Origin: Bacillus bingmayongensis
GTDB lineage: Bacteria > Bacillota > Bacilli > Bacillales > Bacillaceae_G
DNA: 64,000 nt
Assembly: GCF_000299035.1 (NCBI RefSeq)
Contig: NZ_AKCS01000013.1
Location: 62,001 to 126,000, forward strand
Reading direction: 5' to 3'
Within the stretch, counting starts at the first letter, position 1; every line of letters starts with the position of its first letter. Both the position numbers and the translations under genes were made by a program. Below are positions 36,002-45,421 of the stretch, one piece after another. The notes under the pieces are model-generated. The model searched no databases and was not told the origin of the DNA. It saw nothing but the letters and a program-made list of their open reading frames with translations.

Positions 36002-36028
36002 TATAATCTAAAAATGTAAGCGTTTTCT
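36002..36028 (+). promoter_or_regulatory. kbl promoter -10 and CcpA cre site
   Basis: TATAAT at 36002-36007 has a poor -35. TGTAAGCGTTTTCT at 36015-36028 matches the cre consensus TGWAANCGNTNWCA at 13 of 14 positions and covers the expected transcription start, a position for catabolite repression. Confidence 0.6.
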
Positions 36029-36137
36029 TCGAACTATTTTTCTATAACAAATTTCGAAAACGTGTTAAGCTAGTAGAGGGATTATTGGAATTATTAAGAC
36101 AATAATTCGCTTACATGAACGATGGGGAGGCTTCACG

Positions 36138-37328
36138 ATGTCTAGTAAAACACTTGCAAACTTTTTGGAAGAAAATTTAGAAGATTTAAAAGCAAAGGGA
36201 CTTTATAACGTAATTGATCCGCTAGAAAGTCCAAATGGACCAATCATTACAATTGGCGGGAAAGAATATATTAACTTATCTTCAAATAACTATCTTGGTT
36301 TAGCAACAGACGATCGCCTGCAAGAAGCAGCAATTGGTGCAATTCATAAGTATGGCGTTGGTGCGGGAGCGGTTCGTACAATTAACGGTACTCTTGATTT
36401 GCATATCAAATTAGAAGAAACAATTGCCAAGTTTAAACATACAGAAGCAGCGATTGCATATCAATCAGGATTTAACTGTAATATGGCAGCGATTTCAGCT
36501 GTTATGGATAAAAATGATGCAATTCTCTCTGATGAATTAAACCATGCGTCTATTATTGACGGCAGTCGTTTATCAAAAGCAAAAATTATTGTTTATAAAC
36601 ATTCTGATATGGATGACTTACGCAAAAAAGCAACTGAGGCCAAGGAATCAGGTCTTTACAATAAATTGATGGTTATTACAGATGGCGTGTTCTCAATGGA
36701 TGGTGATGTTGCGAAACTACCAGAAATTGTTGAGATTGCAGAAGAGCTAGATTTAATGACATATGTAGATGATGCACATGGTTCAGGTGTACTTGGAAAA
36801 GGTGCAGGTACTGTAAAACATTTCGGACTTTCTGATAAAGTAGATTTCCAAATTGGTACATTATCAAAAGCGATTGGGGTAGTCGGTGGATATGTAGCAG
36901 GAAAGCAAAACTTAATTGATTGGCTAAAAGTTCGTTCACGTCCATTCCTATTCTCAACAGCTTTAACACCAGCAGATGCTGCAGCTTGTATGAGATCGAT
37001 TGAAATTTTAATGGAAAGCACGGAATTACATGATCGCTTATGGGAAAATGGTCGCTATTTAAAACAAGGTTTAAAAGAGCTTGGATTTAACATTGGAGAA
37101 AGTGAGACACCAATTACACCTTGTATTATTGGCGATGAAGTATTAACACAAGAATTTAGTAAACGTCTAAATGAAGAAGGTGTATACGCAAAATCAATTG
37201 TGTTCCCAACTGTAGCAAAAGGAACAGGTCGTGTTCGTAATATGCCAACAGCAGCACATACGAAAGAAATGCTCGATGAAGCGATTCGTACGTATGAAAA
37301 AGTGGGCAAAGAAATGGGAATCATTTAA
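36138..37328 (+). CDS. kbl: Glycine C-acetyltransferase (2-amino-3-ketobutyrate CoA ligase)
   Basis: This 396-aa PLP enzyme of the alpha-oxoamine synthase family has the lysine motif in [16 protein letters not shown] at about residue 240, the substrate motif [10 protein letters not shown], and [10 protein letters not shown] binding PLP. It cleaves 2-amino-3-ketobutyrate with CoA to glycine and acetyl-CoA, the second step of threonine degradation. GGGGAGG precedes the ATG. The first-step enzyme, threonine dehydrogenase, follows 44 bases downstream. Length and motifs are normal. Confidence 0.95.
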   Translation: MSSKTLANFLEENLEDLKAKGLYNVIDPLESPNGPIITIGGKEYINLSSNNYLGLATDDRLQEAAIGAIHKYGVGAGAVRTINGTLDLHIKLEETIAKFKHTEAAIAYQSGFNCNMAAISAVMDKNDAILSDELNHASIIDGSRLSKAKIIVYKHSDMDDLRKKATEAKESGLYNKLMVITDGVFSMDGDVAKLPEIVEIAEELDLMTYVDDAHGSGVLGKGAGTVKHFGLSDKVDFQIGTLSKAIGVVGGYVAGKQNLIDWLKVRSRPFLFSTALTPADAAACMRSIEILMESTELHDRLWENGRYLKQGLKELGFNIGESETPITPCIIGDEVLTQEFSKRLNEEGVYAKSIVFPTVAKGTGRVRNMPTAAHTKEMLDEAIRTYEKVGKEMGII

Positions 37329-37372
37329 CATATTTACATCTTTTGAAAGCTTGCAAATGAGGAGTGGGGAAA

Positions 37373-38338
37373 ATGAAAAAAATTCTAGTAACCGGTTCTT
37401 TAGGGCAAATTGGTTCTGAACTTGTAATGAAACTTCGTGATGTATACGGTGCATCAAACGTTATTGCAACAGATATTCGTGAAACAGATAGTGATGTAGT
37501 AAAGTCTGGTCCATTTGAAACGTTAGATGTAACAGATGGTCAGAAACTGCATGATATTGCGAAACGTAATGAAGTGGATACAATTATTCATTTAGCAGCT
37601 TTACTTTCAGCAACCGCAGAAAAAAATCCGTTATTTGCGTGGAACTTAAATATGGGTGGGCTTGTAAATGCATTAGAAGCAGCACGTGAACTTGACTGTA
37701 AATTTTTCACACCAAGTTCTATCGGTGCATTTGGTCCAACAACGCCAAAAGACAATACACCGCAAGATACGATTCAGCGACCTACTACAATGTATGGGGT
37801 AAACAAAGTAGCAGGAGAATTGTTATGTGATTACTATTATCAAAAATTTGGCGTTGATACACGTGGTGTACGTTTCCCAGGTTTAATTTCTTATGTAGCT
37901 CCTCCAGGAGGCGGTACAACGGACTATGCAGTTGAAATTTACTATGAAGCAATTAAAAAAGGTACTTACACCTCTTACATTGCAGAAGGTACGTACATGG
38001 ATATGATGTATATGCCAGATGCACTGCAAGCAATTGTTTCATTAATGGAAGCAGATCCAAGTAAGTTAATACATCGTAATGCTTTTAATATTACCGCAAT
38101 GAGTTTCGAGCCAGAGCAAATTGCAGCAGCGATTCGTAAGCACATTCCTACGTTTACAATGGATTACGCTGTGGACCCTGCTCGTCAAACAATTGCAAAC
38201 AGCTGGCCAAACTCAATCGATGCAACAGCAGCAAAAGAAGAGTGGGGTTTTAAAGTAGATTATGATTTAGATAAAATGACAGTTGATATGCTGGCAAAGT
38301 TAAAAAAAAAGTTAACAGCTGAGTTAGTGCTTAGCTAA
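37373..38338 (+). CDS. tdh: L-threonine 3-dehydrogenase, SDR/epimerase type
   Basis: The protein has 321 residues from the ATG at 37373 behind GAGGAGTGGGG. It is an extended short-chain dehydrogenase with a Rossmann motif [11 protein letters not shown] at residues 8-18 and the catalytic YGVNK (Tyr and Lys of the Ser/Tyr/Lys set). It is like the NAD-dependent epimerase-type threonine dehydrogenases rather than the zinc-dependent Tdh. It oxidises threonine to 2-amino-3-ketobutyrate, which Kbl then cleaves. Co-location with kbl supports this assignment. Confidence 0.92.
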   Translation: MKKILVTGSLGQIGSELVMKLRDVYGASNVIATDIRETDSDVVKSGPFETLDVTDGQKLHDIAKRNEVDTIIHLAALLSATAEKNPLFAWNLNMGGLVNALEAARELDCKFFTPSSIGAFGPTTPKDNTPQDTIQRPTTMYGVNKVAGELLCDYYYQKFGVDTRGVRFPGLISYVAPPGGGTTDYAVEIYYEAIKKGTYTSYIAEGTYMDMMYMPDALQAIVSLMEADPSKLIHRNAFNITAMSFEPEQIAAAIRKHIPTFTMDYAVDPARQTIANSWPNSIDATAAKEEWGFKVDYDLDKMTVDMLAKLKKKLTAELVLS

Positions 38339-38340
38339 TG

Positions 38341-38373
38341 AAAAAGAGCTGCTTCTTTGAAGCGGCTCTTTTT
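38341..38373 (+). terminator. kbl-tdh terminator
   Basis: AAAAAGAGCTGCTTC (38341-38355) pairs with GAAGCGGCTCTTTTT (38359-38373), with one wobble pair. Confidence 0.9.
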
Positions 38374-38409
38374 GTCAAACTTAGTTTAGAAAAGAAATCT
38401 GTTTTCTCG

Positions 38410-38679
38410 TTATATAGATTTTACCTTATTCGGATTAAGACCTTTTTGTTCATTGCTAGCCTTAGGATATTGCTGATTTGTTTCTTCATATTGTTTTTCA
38501 TATTCGTAGCTAAATGCTTTATGTGTTTTTTGATCGTTCTCCCAAGGAGTCGATTTTCCTAACTCTCTGTTAGTGGAAGAACCGTAAGGACCTTCAGGAA
38601 ACTCTTCGGGAATGATATATTCATGCCTAGCTTCAGCGGCTGTAACATCCGTATATTGTTCATCTTTTTTTGAAGACAA
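38410..38679 (-). CDS. Small hydrophilic conserved Bacillus protein (possibly DUF3905)
   Basis: The protein has 89 residues from TTG at 38679 (MSSKKDEQYTDVTAAEARHE); GAAAGG lies 9 nt upstream of this TTG, while the frame's GTG at 38688 abuts the site. It is rich in Glu, Tyr, Lys and Asn, with no membrane segment or signal. Segments EEFPEGPYGSS and GKSTPWENDQKTHKAFSYEYE look conserved in the B. cereus group. No function is known. A role in spores is possible but has no direct support. Low GC and a lone position are its only context. Confidence 0.65.
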   Translation of the reverse strand: MSSKKDEQYTDVTAAEARHEYIIPEEFPEGPYGSSTNRELGKSTPWENDQKTHKAFSYEYEKQYEETNQQYPKASNEQKGLNPNKVKSI

Positions 38680-38878
38680 ATGAAACACCCTTTCAAATAT
38701 ATTTGATAGTAAACTTTTTCTTTAATATACCCAAAAAGATTTCTATGAATTTTTCATTTTTTTTCTTCTTGATAGGATTATTTATATATCTTCATAATAA
38801 GTAGTATAAGCGAGTAGAATTGTATCGAAAATTGAACCAAAATTAGATACGTAAAAATACAAATAGGAGGAAATATCT

Positions 38879-39301
38879 ATGAAAAGAGTCGATGTTGTTT
38901 ATTCATTAATCTATAATCAGGAAAAGAATCAAATATTAATGGTACATAACGTTGAACAAGATGATTGGTCATTACCAGGTGGCGCAGTGGAAAAAGGGGA
39001 AACATTAGAAGCTGCAGCTGTAAGGGAGGTAAAAGAAGAAACAGGACTAATAGTAGGAATACAGGGGATTGCTGCAATAAATGAAAAGTTTTTTACTGAG
39101 ATAGGTAACCATGCATTATTGATTACTTTTCATGCCAATGTGATAAATGGCGATATTGCTGTGCAAGATGCAGATGAAATTTCAGAAATAGAATGGGTGG
39201 ATATGAAAACGGCAAACGAGCGCTTTCCATATTATGATGGAGGGCTTGAATCTTTATTACAAGCATCCATTCCATATAAATTTCAAAAAGAAACAAAATA
39301 G
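38879..39301 (+). CDS. NUDIX hydrolase
   Basis: This 140-aa protein has a complete Nudix box, [23 protein letters not shown] (fits GX5EX7REUXEEXGU), at about residues 38-60. It hydrolyses nucleoside diphosphates linked to another moiety, using Mg2+. It could be a MutT-like pool cleaner or a housekeeping pyrophosphatase; specificity is not evident. The start has AGGAGGAAA. It stands alone and is followed by a terminator shared with the - strand vWA gene. Confidence 0.9.
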   Translation: MKRVDVVYSLIYNQEKNQILMVHNVEQDDWSLPGGAVEKGETLEAAAVREVKEETGLIVGIQGIAAINEKFFTEIGNHALLITFHANVINGDIAVQDADEISEIEWVDMKTANERFPYYDGGLESLLQASIPYKFQKETK

Positions 39302-39362
39302 TAAATGAAATTTTATCGACATAAATTCAACGATATCGACTGCTTGATAAATAACGACTAAA

Positions 39363-39389
39363 AAACAGGGGCTGGACAAGCCCCTGTTT
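39363..39389. terminator. Bidirectional terminator, NUDIX and vWA genes
   Basis: AAACAGGGGCT (39363-39373) pairs with AGCCCCTGTTT (39379-39389). Confidence 0.88.
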
Positions 39390-39390
39390 A

Positions 39391-41271
39391 CTATTCAATC
39401 GTCTTCAATAATAACTTCTTCAATAACGGCTTAATTTTTAAGCGTAAATCTTCAGCATGATTCGCAACTAAGAAGTGATGGTTATAAATATTTTTCATCA
39501 ATTGATATGTCGCTTCTTTTGCTTCGCCTTCTTCGATAAAGATCCCGATAACTTCCATACCGCTTTTACGAGCAAGTTTAACAGCTTCGTGTGTATCTAA
39601 AATACCGTCTTGTTGATAGTCTAAAGCGGATGGTTCACCATCTGTAAAGACAAGTAAGAATTTGTGCTTCTCTGGCCTTTTTGCAAGCTTTTCAGAAACG
39701 ATGCGAATAATGTAACCGTCGCGATTATCTTCTTCTTCACGAAGTTGCATAATTTCTGGACCTACGTTTGGAAGCGTTGAATTTTTGTACGTTACAACTT
39801 CATGAATGACGTTTGGTTTATCTTCTGGTGTCGCACTAGAAGCATCTTCCCAAAATCCACTAATCGCATGTGGGATTTTTAATGACTTTAATGCTTCATG
39901 GAACAGAACAACACTCTTTTTCGTTTCTTCCATTTTGTTATACATAGAACCAGAACAGTCAACTAATAACTGAAAGGCTACATCAAGCTCTTGTGATTCT
40001 TGACCTTTTTTATAAAACATACGCGGTTGTTTTTCTGTATAAATACGGAGGAACTTTTTACGGAGTCTTCCGTAATATTTATCACTATTTGCGTTTGTTT
40101 TGTTTTCAATCGTTTTTTCAATGATTTTCTTTAATTCTTTTACGTCTTTATTAATGACGGACTTGATGGCTTGATAGTCTTTTTTATCTTCAGGGGTTGG
40201 CTTACGAGCTTCTTTGAATGTATGTGAAGCACCAACGTTATATTTACCATATACACCCTCATTTTGACTAGAAGCATGGGAAGCTCTCGCATCTTCAGTA
40301 TCAGCTCCATCAAAGTTTGACTGTGTACTTTTTTGCGAAGTACCTTGTACTGAACCGAGTGCTTGATCACCATCTTCAGACTCGCGAGCCGTATCACCCA
40401 TCATATTTGTTTTTGTTCCGCTTTCTAATTCAAAGCGTAAAAAGTTCTCGTTTTCGTTATTTTTATTTTCACGATGCCATGTCGAGAAGCTTTCATTAAT
40501 TTTATTTTTATTCTCATCATCTACGATTTGAGTATCATCATTTGCTAATTCTTCGACACGACCGTTTTTTTCATCTGCAATGACAGATAAATAGAGCGGC
40601 GCATGCCCGAAGTAGTTGTTAATCATATCATTTTCAAGAAGTCCTTCTAAGCGATAACGAATTTTTTCAACAATATACATTGTATCTTCTGTATTACGAG
40701 CTTGGAATGTATCATGTAAAATGGACTCAATTTGCTCGAAATATTCGTTGTTAAAAATTTCGTATTTATCGCTTGTTAAGGAAAGGTAGCATAGACAAAA
40801 TAGACGATCACCGTGATAGTTACGAACGCGGTTGATTTCATTTTGTGAACTAAAGTAATTACGGTACATTTCTTTACGTCTTTTAAAAATATGCTTCGTA
40901 CCAGGGCGTAAATTTTTTACAATTTCCTCTACGCGTAAATCTTCTAACAGAACAAATAATTGTGTTAAAAACTTTTTAAGAGGAGATTCTTGTAATTCAA
41001 TTGCATAAGAACGAATTAATGCCATGTCCGAGTAATGTTTATTGCCAAGTGCTTTTAAAAACACCTCGCTTTTTAATCCGATTACTGTATCCTCTTCTTT
41101 TCGGTCGTCCCAAAAGTGACTGATGACAACTTTCTTTTCGATTTCGTCGTAATATGCTTTATAGCCATACTCTAAGTAAGCATCAGCTTCTTTTAGAAGA
41201 GCATACATTAAATTTTCCATTTGAAGAAACAGCGACGCATCAATTTTTTTGTCACTAAAAATTTGTCTCAT
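39391..41271 (-). CDS. von Willebrand A-domain protein (YojO/NorD-like, MoxR partner)
   Basis: This 626-aa cytosolic protein has a C-terminal vWA domain at about residues 430-620, with MIDAS motif DCSGSM, and VFTDGEPS further on. The middle, at about 250-345, is a low-complexity acidic and Ser/Asn/Glu-rich linker. The gene begins 3 bases after the MoxR ATPase stop codon, and its site lies inside that gene. MoxR/vWA pairs remodel or insert cofactors into target complexes. In B. subtilis the homologous pair is YojN/YojO, of unknown target. No oxidoreductase is adjacent here. Confidence 0.88.
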   Translation of the reverse strand: MRQIFSDKKIDASLFLQMENLMYALLKEADAYLEYGYKAYYDEIEKKVVISHFWDDRKEEDTVIGLKSEVFLKALGNKHYSDMALIRSYAIELQESPLKKFLTQLFVLLEDLRVEEIVKNLRPGTKHIFKRRKEMYRNYFSSQNEINRVRNYHGDRLFCLCYLSLTSDKYEIFNNEYFEQIESILHDTFQARNTEDTMYIVEKIRYRLEGLLENDMINNYFGHAPLYLSVIADEKNGRVEELANDDTQIVDDENKNKINESFSTWHRENKNNENENFLRFELESGTKTNMMGDTARESEDGDQALGSVQGTSQKSTQSNFDGADTEDARASHASSQNEGVYGKYNVGASHTFKEARKPTPEDKKDYQAIKSVINKDVKELKKIIEKTIENKTNANSDKYYGRLRKKFLRIYTEKQPRMFYKKGQESQELDVAFQLLVDCSGSMYNKMEETKKSVVLFHEALKSLKIPHAISGFWEDASSATPEDKPNVIHEVVTYKNSTLPNVGPEIMQLREEEDNRDGYIIRIVSEKLAKRPEKHKFLLVFTDGEPSALDYQQDGILDTHEAVKLARKSGMEVIGIFIEEGEAKEATYQLMKNIYNHHFLVANHAEDLRLKIKPLLKKLLLKTIE

Positions 41272-41274
41272 GAA

Positions 41275-42168
41275 TTATCCCTCAAAGAAATAGCTTTCTG
41301 CTAATTCACGGACAGTCATTTGTTCTGTTTCATCATTTAATTTTGCGATAATGCTTCGCTCAATTGCACGCATAACAGGAATGTATACGCCTAAATCACA
41401 TGCGTCAATAATACCGCGAATACTCGCTGCTTCTTCACTTACGCGGCCATCACGAGCAAGTGGCATTAGGTCACTTGCAAATGCGACAAATTTTTCGATC
41501 GTTGCAACGTCTTTTAATTTTGATTCAGATAATAATAGTTGTTTTAATGTATCACCTTGAATATAAGGAACTTCGATAATAACGAAGCGGTTCTTTAATG
41601 CTTCATTTAGTTCACTCGTTCCAACGTAACCTTCGTTAATAGCGGCAATTACACGGTACTCTTCATCACCATATACAACTTGTTGTGTAAATGGGTTTGT
41701 GATCATTTTACGGTAATCTAATGCACCGTGAAGAAGAGGGAGCGTTTCAGGTTTTGCCATATTGATTTCATCGATATATAGGAAATGACCATTTTTCATT
41801 GCTTTCATAAGAGGACCGTCAACGAAGGAAACTTCAGATGCTCCATCTTTTGTTTTTAAAGTATTGTATCCTAAAATACCTTCCACATCTAAATCAACTG
41901 AACAGTTAATACTGTGCATTGGCTTTTGAAACAAGGAAGAAAGCGTTTCTGCAAGGACGGTTTTTCCGCTTCCCGTTGGTCCTTTTAGTAAGATGTTCTT
42001 TCCAAGGAGAAGTGCTGTAATCGCATCTTCAATAATGCTATTATCTGATGCTTTATACATTTTTGTTCCGATTAAATGTGTATTTTCACCAGCTGCTTGC
42101 TTATTTTTGTCGTGAATCGTTGCTAATTGCTGTTTTAAATCAGCATGTATATGAAATTGTTCTAACAT
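41275..42168 (-). CDS. MoxR-family AAA+ ATPase (YojN-like)
   Basis: The protein has 297 residues from the ATG at 42168 (AGGTGGG at 6-nt spacing); the frame's earlier ATG at 42243 has none. Walker A is GPTGSGKT (residues 63-70), Walker B is FLYIDEINMA, and sensor and arginine-finger regions follow (EALKNRFVIIEVPY). It is the NorQ/CbbQ-type subgroup of MoxR. It is first in a two-gene operon with the vWA protein and likely acts as a chaperone that activates an unidentified client enzyme. Confidence 0.92.
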   Translation of the reverse strand: MLEQFHIHADLKQQLATIHDKNKQAAGENTHLIGTKMYKASDNSIIEDAITALLLGKNILLKGPTGSGKTVLAETLSSLFQKPMHSINCSVDLDVEGILGYNTLKTKDGASEVSFVDGPLMKAMKNGHFLYIDEINMAKPETLPLLHGALDYRKMITNPFTQQVVYGDEEYRVIAAINEGYVGTSELNEALKNRFVIIEVPYIQGDTLKQLLLSESKLKDVATIEKFVAFASDLMPLARDGRVSEEAASIRGIIDACDLGVYIPVMRAIERSIIAKLNDETEQMTVRELAESYFFEG

Positions 42169-42330
42169 GTATTTCCCACCTAACATTATTTTCGTAAAGT
42201 AAACAATACATCTTATGATAACTTGTTTTAATATGGTATGCAAAGAAAAGAAGAGGAAGACAGAGGTGAGAAAAGTACGTTATTATAAAAGAAAAAGTAA
42301 TCAAATTTGTTTTGATTACTTTTTAGAAAT

Positions 42331-43860
42331 TTACAGTAAAGGTGAAATGAGTCGCATAAGCGATTCGAGTATTCGCTTTCCGATATTTCGTTTTTTGAAT
42401 GAATCCCATCTAATTTCTATGGAATCTTTAAAATCTTGCTCGAAATCATGCTTTATATCTAACACTGTTTTAGATTCATATAGCATTGCGATGAGCTCAT
42501 AATTAAGTTCAAAGCTACGAATATCCATATTTGCTGTACCAATTGTAGCAATTTTATCATCAACAAGTACAATTTTGGCGTGCATAAATCCATCTTTATA
42601 GTGGTAAATGGATGCCCCTGCTTTTAAGAGTGGGGTAAAGTAGGATTGAGATGCTTGGTCACTAATAATACTGTCACTTTTTCCTGGATACAGAATGCGT
42701 ACATCAATTCCAGCAGTTGCACTTAAACGTAGTAATGTTAATGTTTCTTGATCTGGAATGAAGTACGGCGTTGCAATCCAAATTGACTTTTTTGCAGATC
42801 CCATAACCGCTAACAGAGCGTTACGAATATTTGTATCATCCGAGCTTGGACCGCTTGCGACGATTTGGACGCCGCCTTGTGTTTGAGGGACTCCTTTCCC
42901 TGGAAAATATCCCCTGTTCATAAATGGATCCCAAGAGTAAGTATTTAAACCACTAGAGGCATAGAGCCAATCTTCTAGAAAAATAGCCTGTAGTTTATAT
43001 AATGCTTTTCCTTCTATTTTTAAATGACTATCGCGCCAAATAGGAAACTTTTTCGAATGGCCAAGATATTCATCACCAACGTTAAGTCCACCTGTAAAAC
43101 CAATGACGCCATCTACAATAACAATCTTACGATGATTACGATAATTTACTGTTTCAAGTAGCCACGGTGAAAGAATGGAATCAAATTCCATAATTTCAAT
43201 TCCAGCTTCTTTCATAGGTCGTAAGAAGCGATTTCGTAGTGTATTACTTCCAAGTCCATCGTACAGAAAACGTACGATGACACCGGATTTTGCTTTTTTT
43301 ATTAATGCATCTCGAATTTTCGTACCGATGTCATCTGAACGATAAATATAGTATTGAATATGAATGTGATGCTGTGCGTTTTCGATAGCTTGTATGATTT
43401 CAGTAAATGTTTCTTCTCCATTTGTTAATAGCTTTGTTGTTGTTTCATCTGCGACAGGGCCACCGCCGAATTTTTGTACAATCGTTGTTAAATAGGTGGA
43501 CCGCTCACTTAATGAGGAAGGAAGTGCTACATCTAAACGCTTGCCTTCTAAAATCTGACGGAAGACATTTCGCTGTTCCTCTGCACGATGTAAATGCTTC
43601 TCTCGTCTCCAGCGACTTCTTCCAAAAAGTAAGTACAATAGTACACCTATAACTGGAAGGAGGGCTAATACTAAAAGCCACGCCAATGTACTTTGGGGTG
43701 AACGATTTTCAATAAAAATAACGAAGGAAATCCCTATAACAGTGATGGGCCATAGTGTACCGAAAATAGTGTATAACGATATGAGGGACCTATTTAAGAG
43801 CATGAGAACAATTGCTGTAATTGTAAAAACAAGTAGTAATTGAACAATACGATTTTTCAT
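42331..43860 (-). CDS. Cardiolipin synthase (phospholipase D superfamily)
   Basis: The protein has 509 residues from the ATG at 43860 (AGGTGA 11 nt upstream); the longer frame starts at a GTG that has no site. Two N-terminal membrane helices (about residues 8-57) are followed by two PLD domains with HKD motifs, NHRKIVIVDG at about 225 and HAKIVLVDDKIATIG at about 405. It condenses two phosphatidylglycerol molecules to cardiolipin and glycerol at the membrane. Several Cls paralogs are normal in this group. It is monocistronic. Confidence 0.93.
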   Translation of the reverse strand: MKNRIVQLLLVFTITAIVLMLLNRSLISLYTIFGTLWPITVIGISFVIFIENRSPQSTLAWLLVLALLPVIGVLLYLLFGRSRWRREKHLHRAEEQRNVFRQILEGKRLDVALPSSLSERSTYLTTIVQKFGGGPVADETTTKLLTNGEETFTEIIQAIENAQHHIHIQYYIYRSDDIGTKIRDALIKKAKSGVIVRFLYDGLGSNTLRNRFLRPMKEAGIEIMEFDSILSPWLLETVNYRNHRKIVIVDGVIGFTGGLNVGDEYLGHSKKFPIWRDSHLKIEGKALYKLQAIFLEDWLYASSGLNTYSWDPFMNRGYFPGKGVPQTQGGVQIVASGPSSDDTNIRNALLAVMGSAKKSIWIATPYFIPDQETLTLLRLSATAGIDVRILYPGKSDSIISDQASQSYFTPLLKAGASIYHYKDGFMHAKIVLVDDKIATIGTANMDIRSFELNYELIAMLYESKTVLDIKHDFEQDFKDSIEIRWDSFKKRNIGKRILESLMRLISPLL

Positions 43861-44140
43861 ATGTATGAACTTCACCTATTCTTTCTTATATATATCCCTC
43901 AACAATAAAATAAAACTTTTTTCAATGAGATTTTTTCATGTCTACTAAGAATCAGTCTTGCGTACTTACTGCCCAGTAAGGAGGGACAAAATGTAAGATA
44001 TATTTACTAAAAGCCTTATTATAATATCCTTATTATAAGACATTTTGTTTTCTTCTGCATAAATATAGATAAAATACCCATGCTCTCCACATTTGTCCTG
44101 CATAGGATAGGGATAAATAAGTAATAAAGGAGATGGGAAA
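43861..44140. other. Intergenic region between cls and the His-rich gene
   Basis: There is no gene. A short hairpin (CTTACTG-CCC-AGTAAG, about 43966-43981) and a direct repeat CTTATTATAA near 44013-44036 are the only structures seen. The start of the next gene has AAGGAGATGG. Confidence 0.35.
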
Positions 44141-44485
44141 ATGAACAATATGCGGAATCATGGTGGCCACCACGGACACAACCACCACGGACACAACCAC
44201 CACGGACACAATCACCACGGACACAATCACCATGGACACAATCACCATGGACACCATCACGGATACAATCATGGCAGTGGTTGGGGCTGGGGAGGAGGCT
44301 CATTTTTCCCAGTTGGAAGTTTTGTAGGTGGGATGTTAGGAGGACTAACAGCTGGAGCATTGTCGAGCGGTGGAGGCTATTATCCAGTGCCGTATCCAGT
44401 AGCATACCCAGAACCATACCCAGTGACATATCCAACAACATACCCAGCACCATATCCAACTCAAAATCTATATGGTAGTTATTAA
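44141..44485 (+). CDS. His-rich/Pro-Tyr low-complexity protein, putative metal binder or coat protein
   Basis: The 114-aa protein has three parts. Residues 7-47 are tandem NHHGH pentads (about six), containing some 22 histidines. A Gly/Trp/Ser hinge (GWGWGGGSFFPVG) and short hydrophobic GGMLGGLTAGA follow. The last 40 residues are YP-x-PYP repeats (PVPYPVAYPEPYPVTYP). No signal peptide is visible. The composition suits a Ni/Zn/Cu store or a spore-coat or exosporium structural protein. The DNA repeat unit is 15 bp, so copy number may vary between strains. It has a strong AAGGAGATGG site and a terminator. Confidence 0.8.
   Translation: MNNMRNHGGHHGHNHHGHNHHGHNHHGHNHHGHNHHGHHHGYNHGSGWGWGGGSFFPVGSFVGGMLGGLTAGALSSGGGYYPVPYPVAYPEPYPVTYPTTYPAPYPTQNLYGSY
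44170..44260 (+). repeat. 15-bp tandem repeat inside the His-rich gene
   Basis: The unit AACCACCACGGACAC (with AATCACCA variants) is repeated about six times, each encoding NHHGH. In-frame and near-identical, it is a likely length-variable tandem tract. Confidence 0.85.
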
Positions 44486-44493
44486 TAAGTAAC

Positions 44494-44527
44494 AAAAAGC
44501 AGACCTTGAATGTTCCGGTCTGTTTTT
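44494..44527 (+). terminator. Terminator of the His-rich gene
   Basis: AGCAGACC (44498-44505) pairs with GGTCTGTT (44517-44524), flanked by an A-run and T-run. Confidence 0.85.
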
Positions 44528-44641
44528 TAGTAGCCAAAGAACTATATATGATTCGGGAAAAAATAACAACGAGATTTTATCTGTAATAGTACAAAATAGG
44601 AAGGAATCATTTTAATATGAAATGGAGTTAGAGTCATATAT

Positions 44642-45403
44642 ATGCAAAAATATGTGCAGTTGTATAAGGTCCTTTTTGTTTTTACGATATTACTTGGGGG
44701 GTGTTCTCCTGCTACTAAGAAGCCCTTGCAACCAGTAAAAACAGATCAGAAATCGAATCAATATAAGCTTCAGCAAGTAAAACAAGAAACGCAAAAACCT
44801 TTACCTGAGAAAATTGTACTATCACATGTTCCATTTATCAGGCAGCTTCCTGAATTAAAAAGAGGTTGTGAAGTAACGAGCTTGGCGATGTTACTTCAGT
44901 CAGCAAATATTCAAGTAGATAAAATGAAGCTAGCAAAGGAAATACACAAAGTTCCATTTTGGATTGGAAAGAAGCATGGGCATCCAAATGAGGGGTTTGT
45001 TGGAAATATTTATACGTACTCTTCTCCTGGATATGGTGCGTATCATAAGCCGATTTACAAATTGGCACAGCAATATTTAGGGGAGCGAGCAATTGATTTG
45101 ACTGGACGAGATATGGAGAGCATCTATACACAGATTCGTTCAGGGATACCTGTGTTAGTAGTTACAAATTCTACTTTTCGAATTCTTTCCGATAATCAGT
45201 TTCGTAATTGGGAAACGCCGCAAGGAATGGTTCGTATTACATACTACGAGCATAGTGTTCTCGTGACTGGATATGATAAAGACAAAGTGTATATTCATAA
45301 TCCTCTTGGAAAAGAGCCACATATAGCTGTTACGAAAAATGAATTTCAAGCAGCTTGGGAGCAAATGGGTAAGCAAGCGATTAGCTATAAAAAAGGTGCT
45401 TGA
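44642..45403 (+). CDS. Lipoprotein with C39-like papain-fold peptidase domain
   Basis: The 253-aa protein has a lipoprotein signal (lipobox LLGGC, Cys 21), a Lys/Gln-rich spacer to about residue 58, then a peptidase_C39_2-type domain. The catalytic Cys lies in RGCEVTSLAML (about 78), the His in YYEHSVLVTGYD (about 203), and Asn in IHNPLG. It is similar in design to YvpB-type surface proteins. It acts outside the membrane on an unknown peptide or as a non-export C39. GGAGTT lies about 12 nt before the ATG, a long spacing. It is convergent with the LysR gene. Confidence 0.82.
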   Translation: MQKYVQLYKVLFVFTILLGGCSPATKKPLQPVKTDQKSNQYKLQQVKQETQKPLPEKIVLSHVPFIRQLPELKRGCEVTSLAMLLQSANIQVDKMKLAKEIHKVPFWIGKKHGHPNEGFVGNIYTYSSPGYGAYHKPIYKLAQQYLGERAIDLTGRDMESIYTQIRSGIPVLVVTNSTFRILSDNQFRNWETPQGMVRITYYEHSVLVTGYDKDKVYIHNPLGKEPHIAVTKNEFQAAWEQMGKQAISYKKGA

Positions 45404-45421
45404 GTAATCAAGCTCTTTTTT
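45390..45421. terminator. Terminator between the C39-like and LysR genes
   Basis: AAAAAG-GT-GCTTGA (45390-45403) pairs with TCAAGCTCTTTTT (45408-45420) with a small mismatch. It serves two convergent genes. Confidence 0.8.

Noticed and set aside
38338-38562. A 74-codon + strand frame rich in Phe/Leu after tdh.
   Set aside because: It begins in the tdh stop and terminator and is antisense to the more convincing DUF3905-like gene.
42215-42502. A 95-codon + strand frame upstream of moxR, antisense to the cls end.
   Set aside because: No RBS, overlaps the 3' end of cardiolipin synthase on the other strand, and has no recognisable family.
44033-44537. Two - strand frames antisense to the His-rich gene.
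   Set aside because: They only reflect the 15-bp tandem repeat, which is open in several frames.
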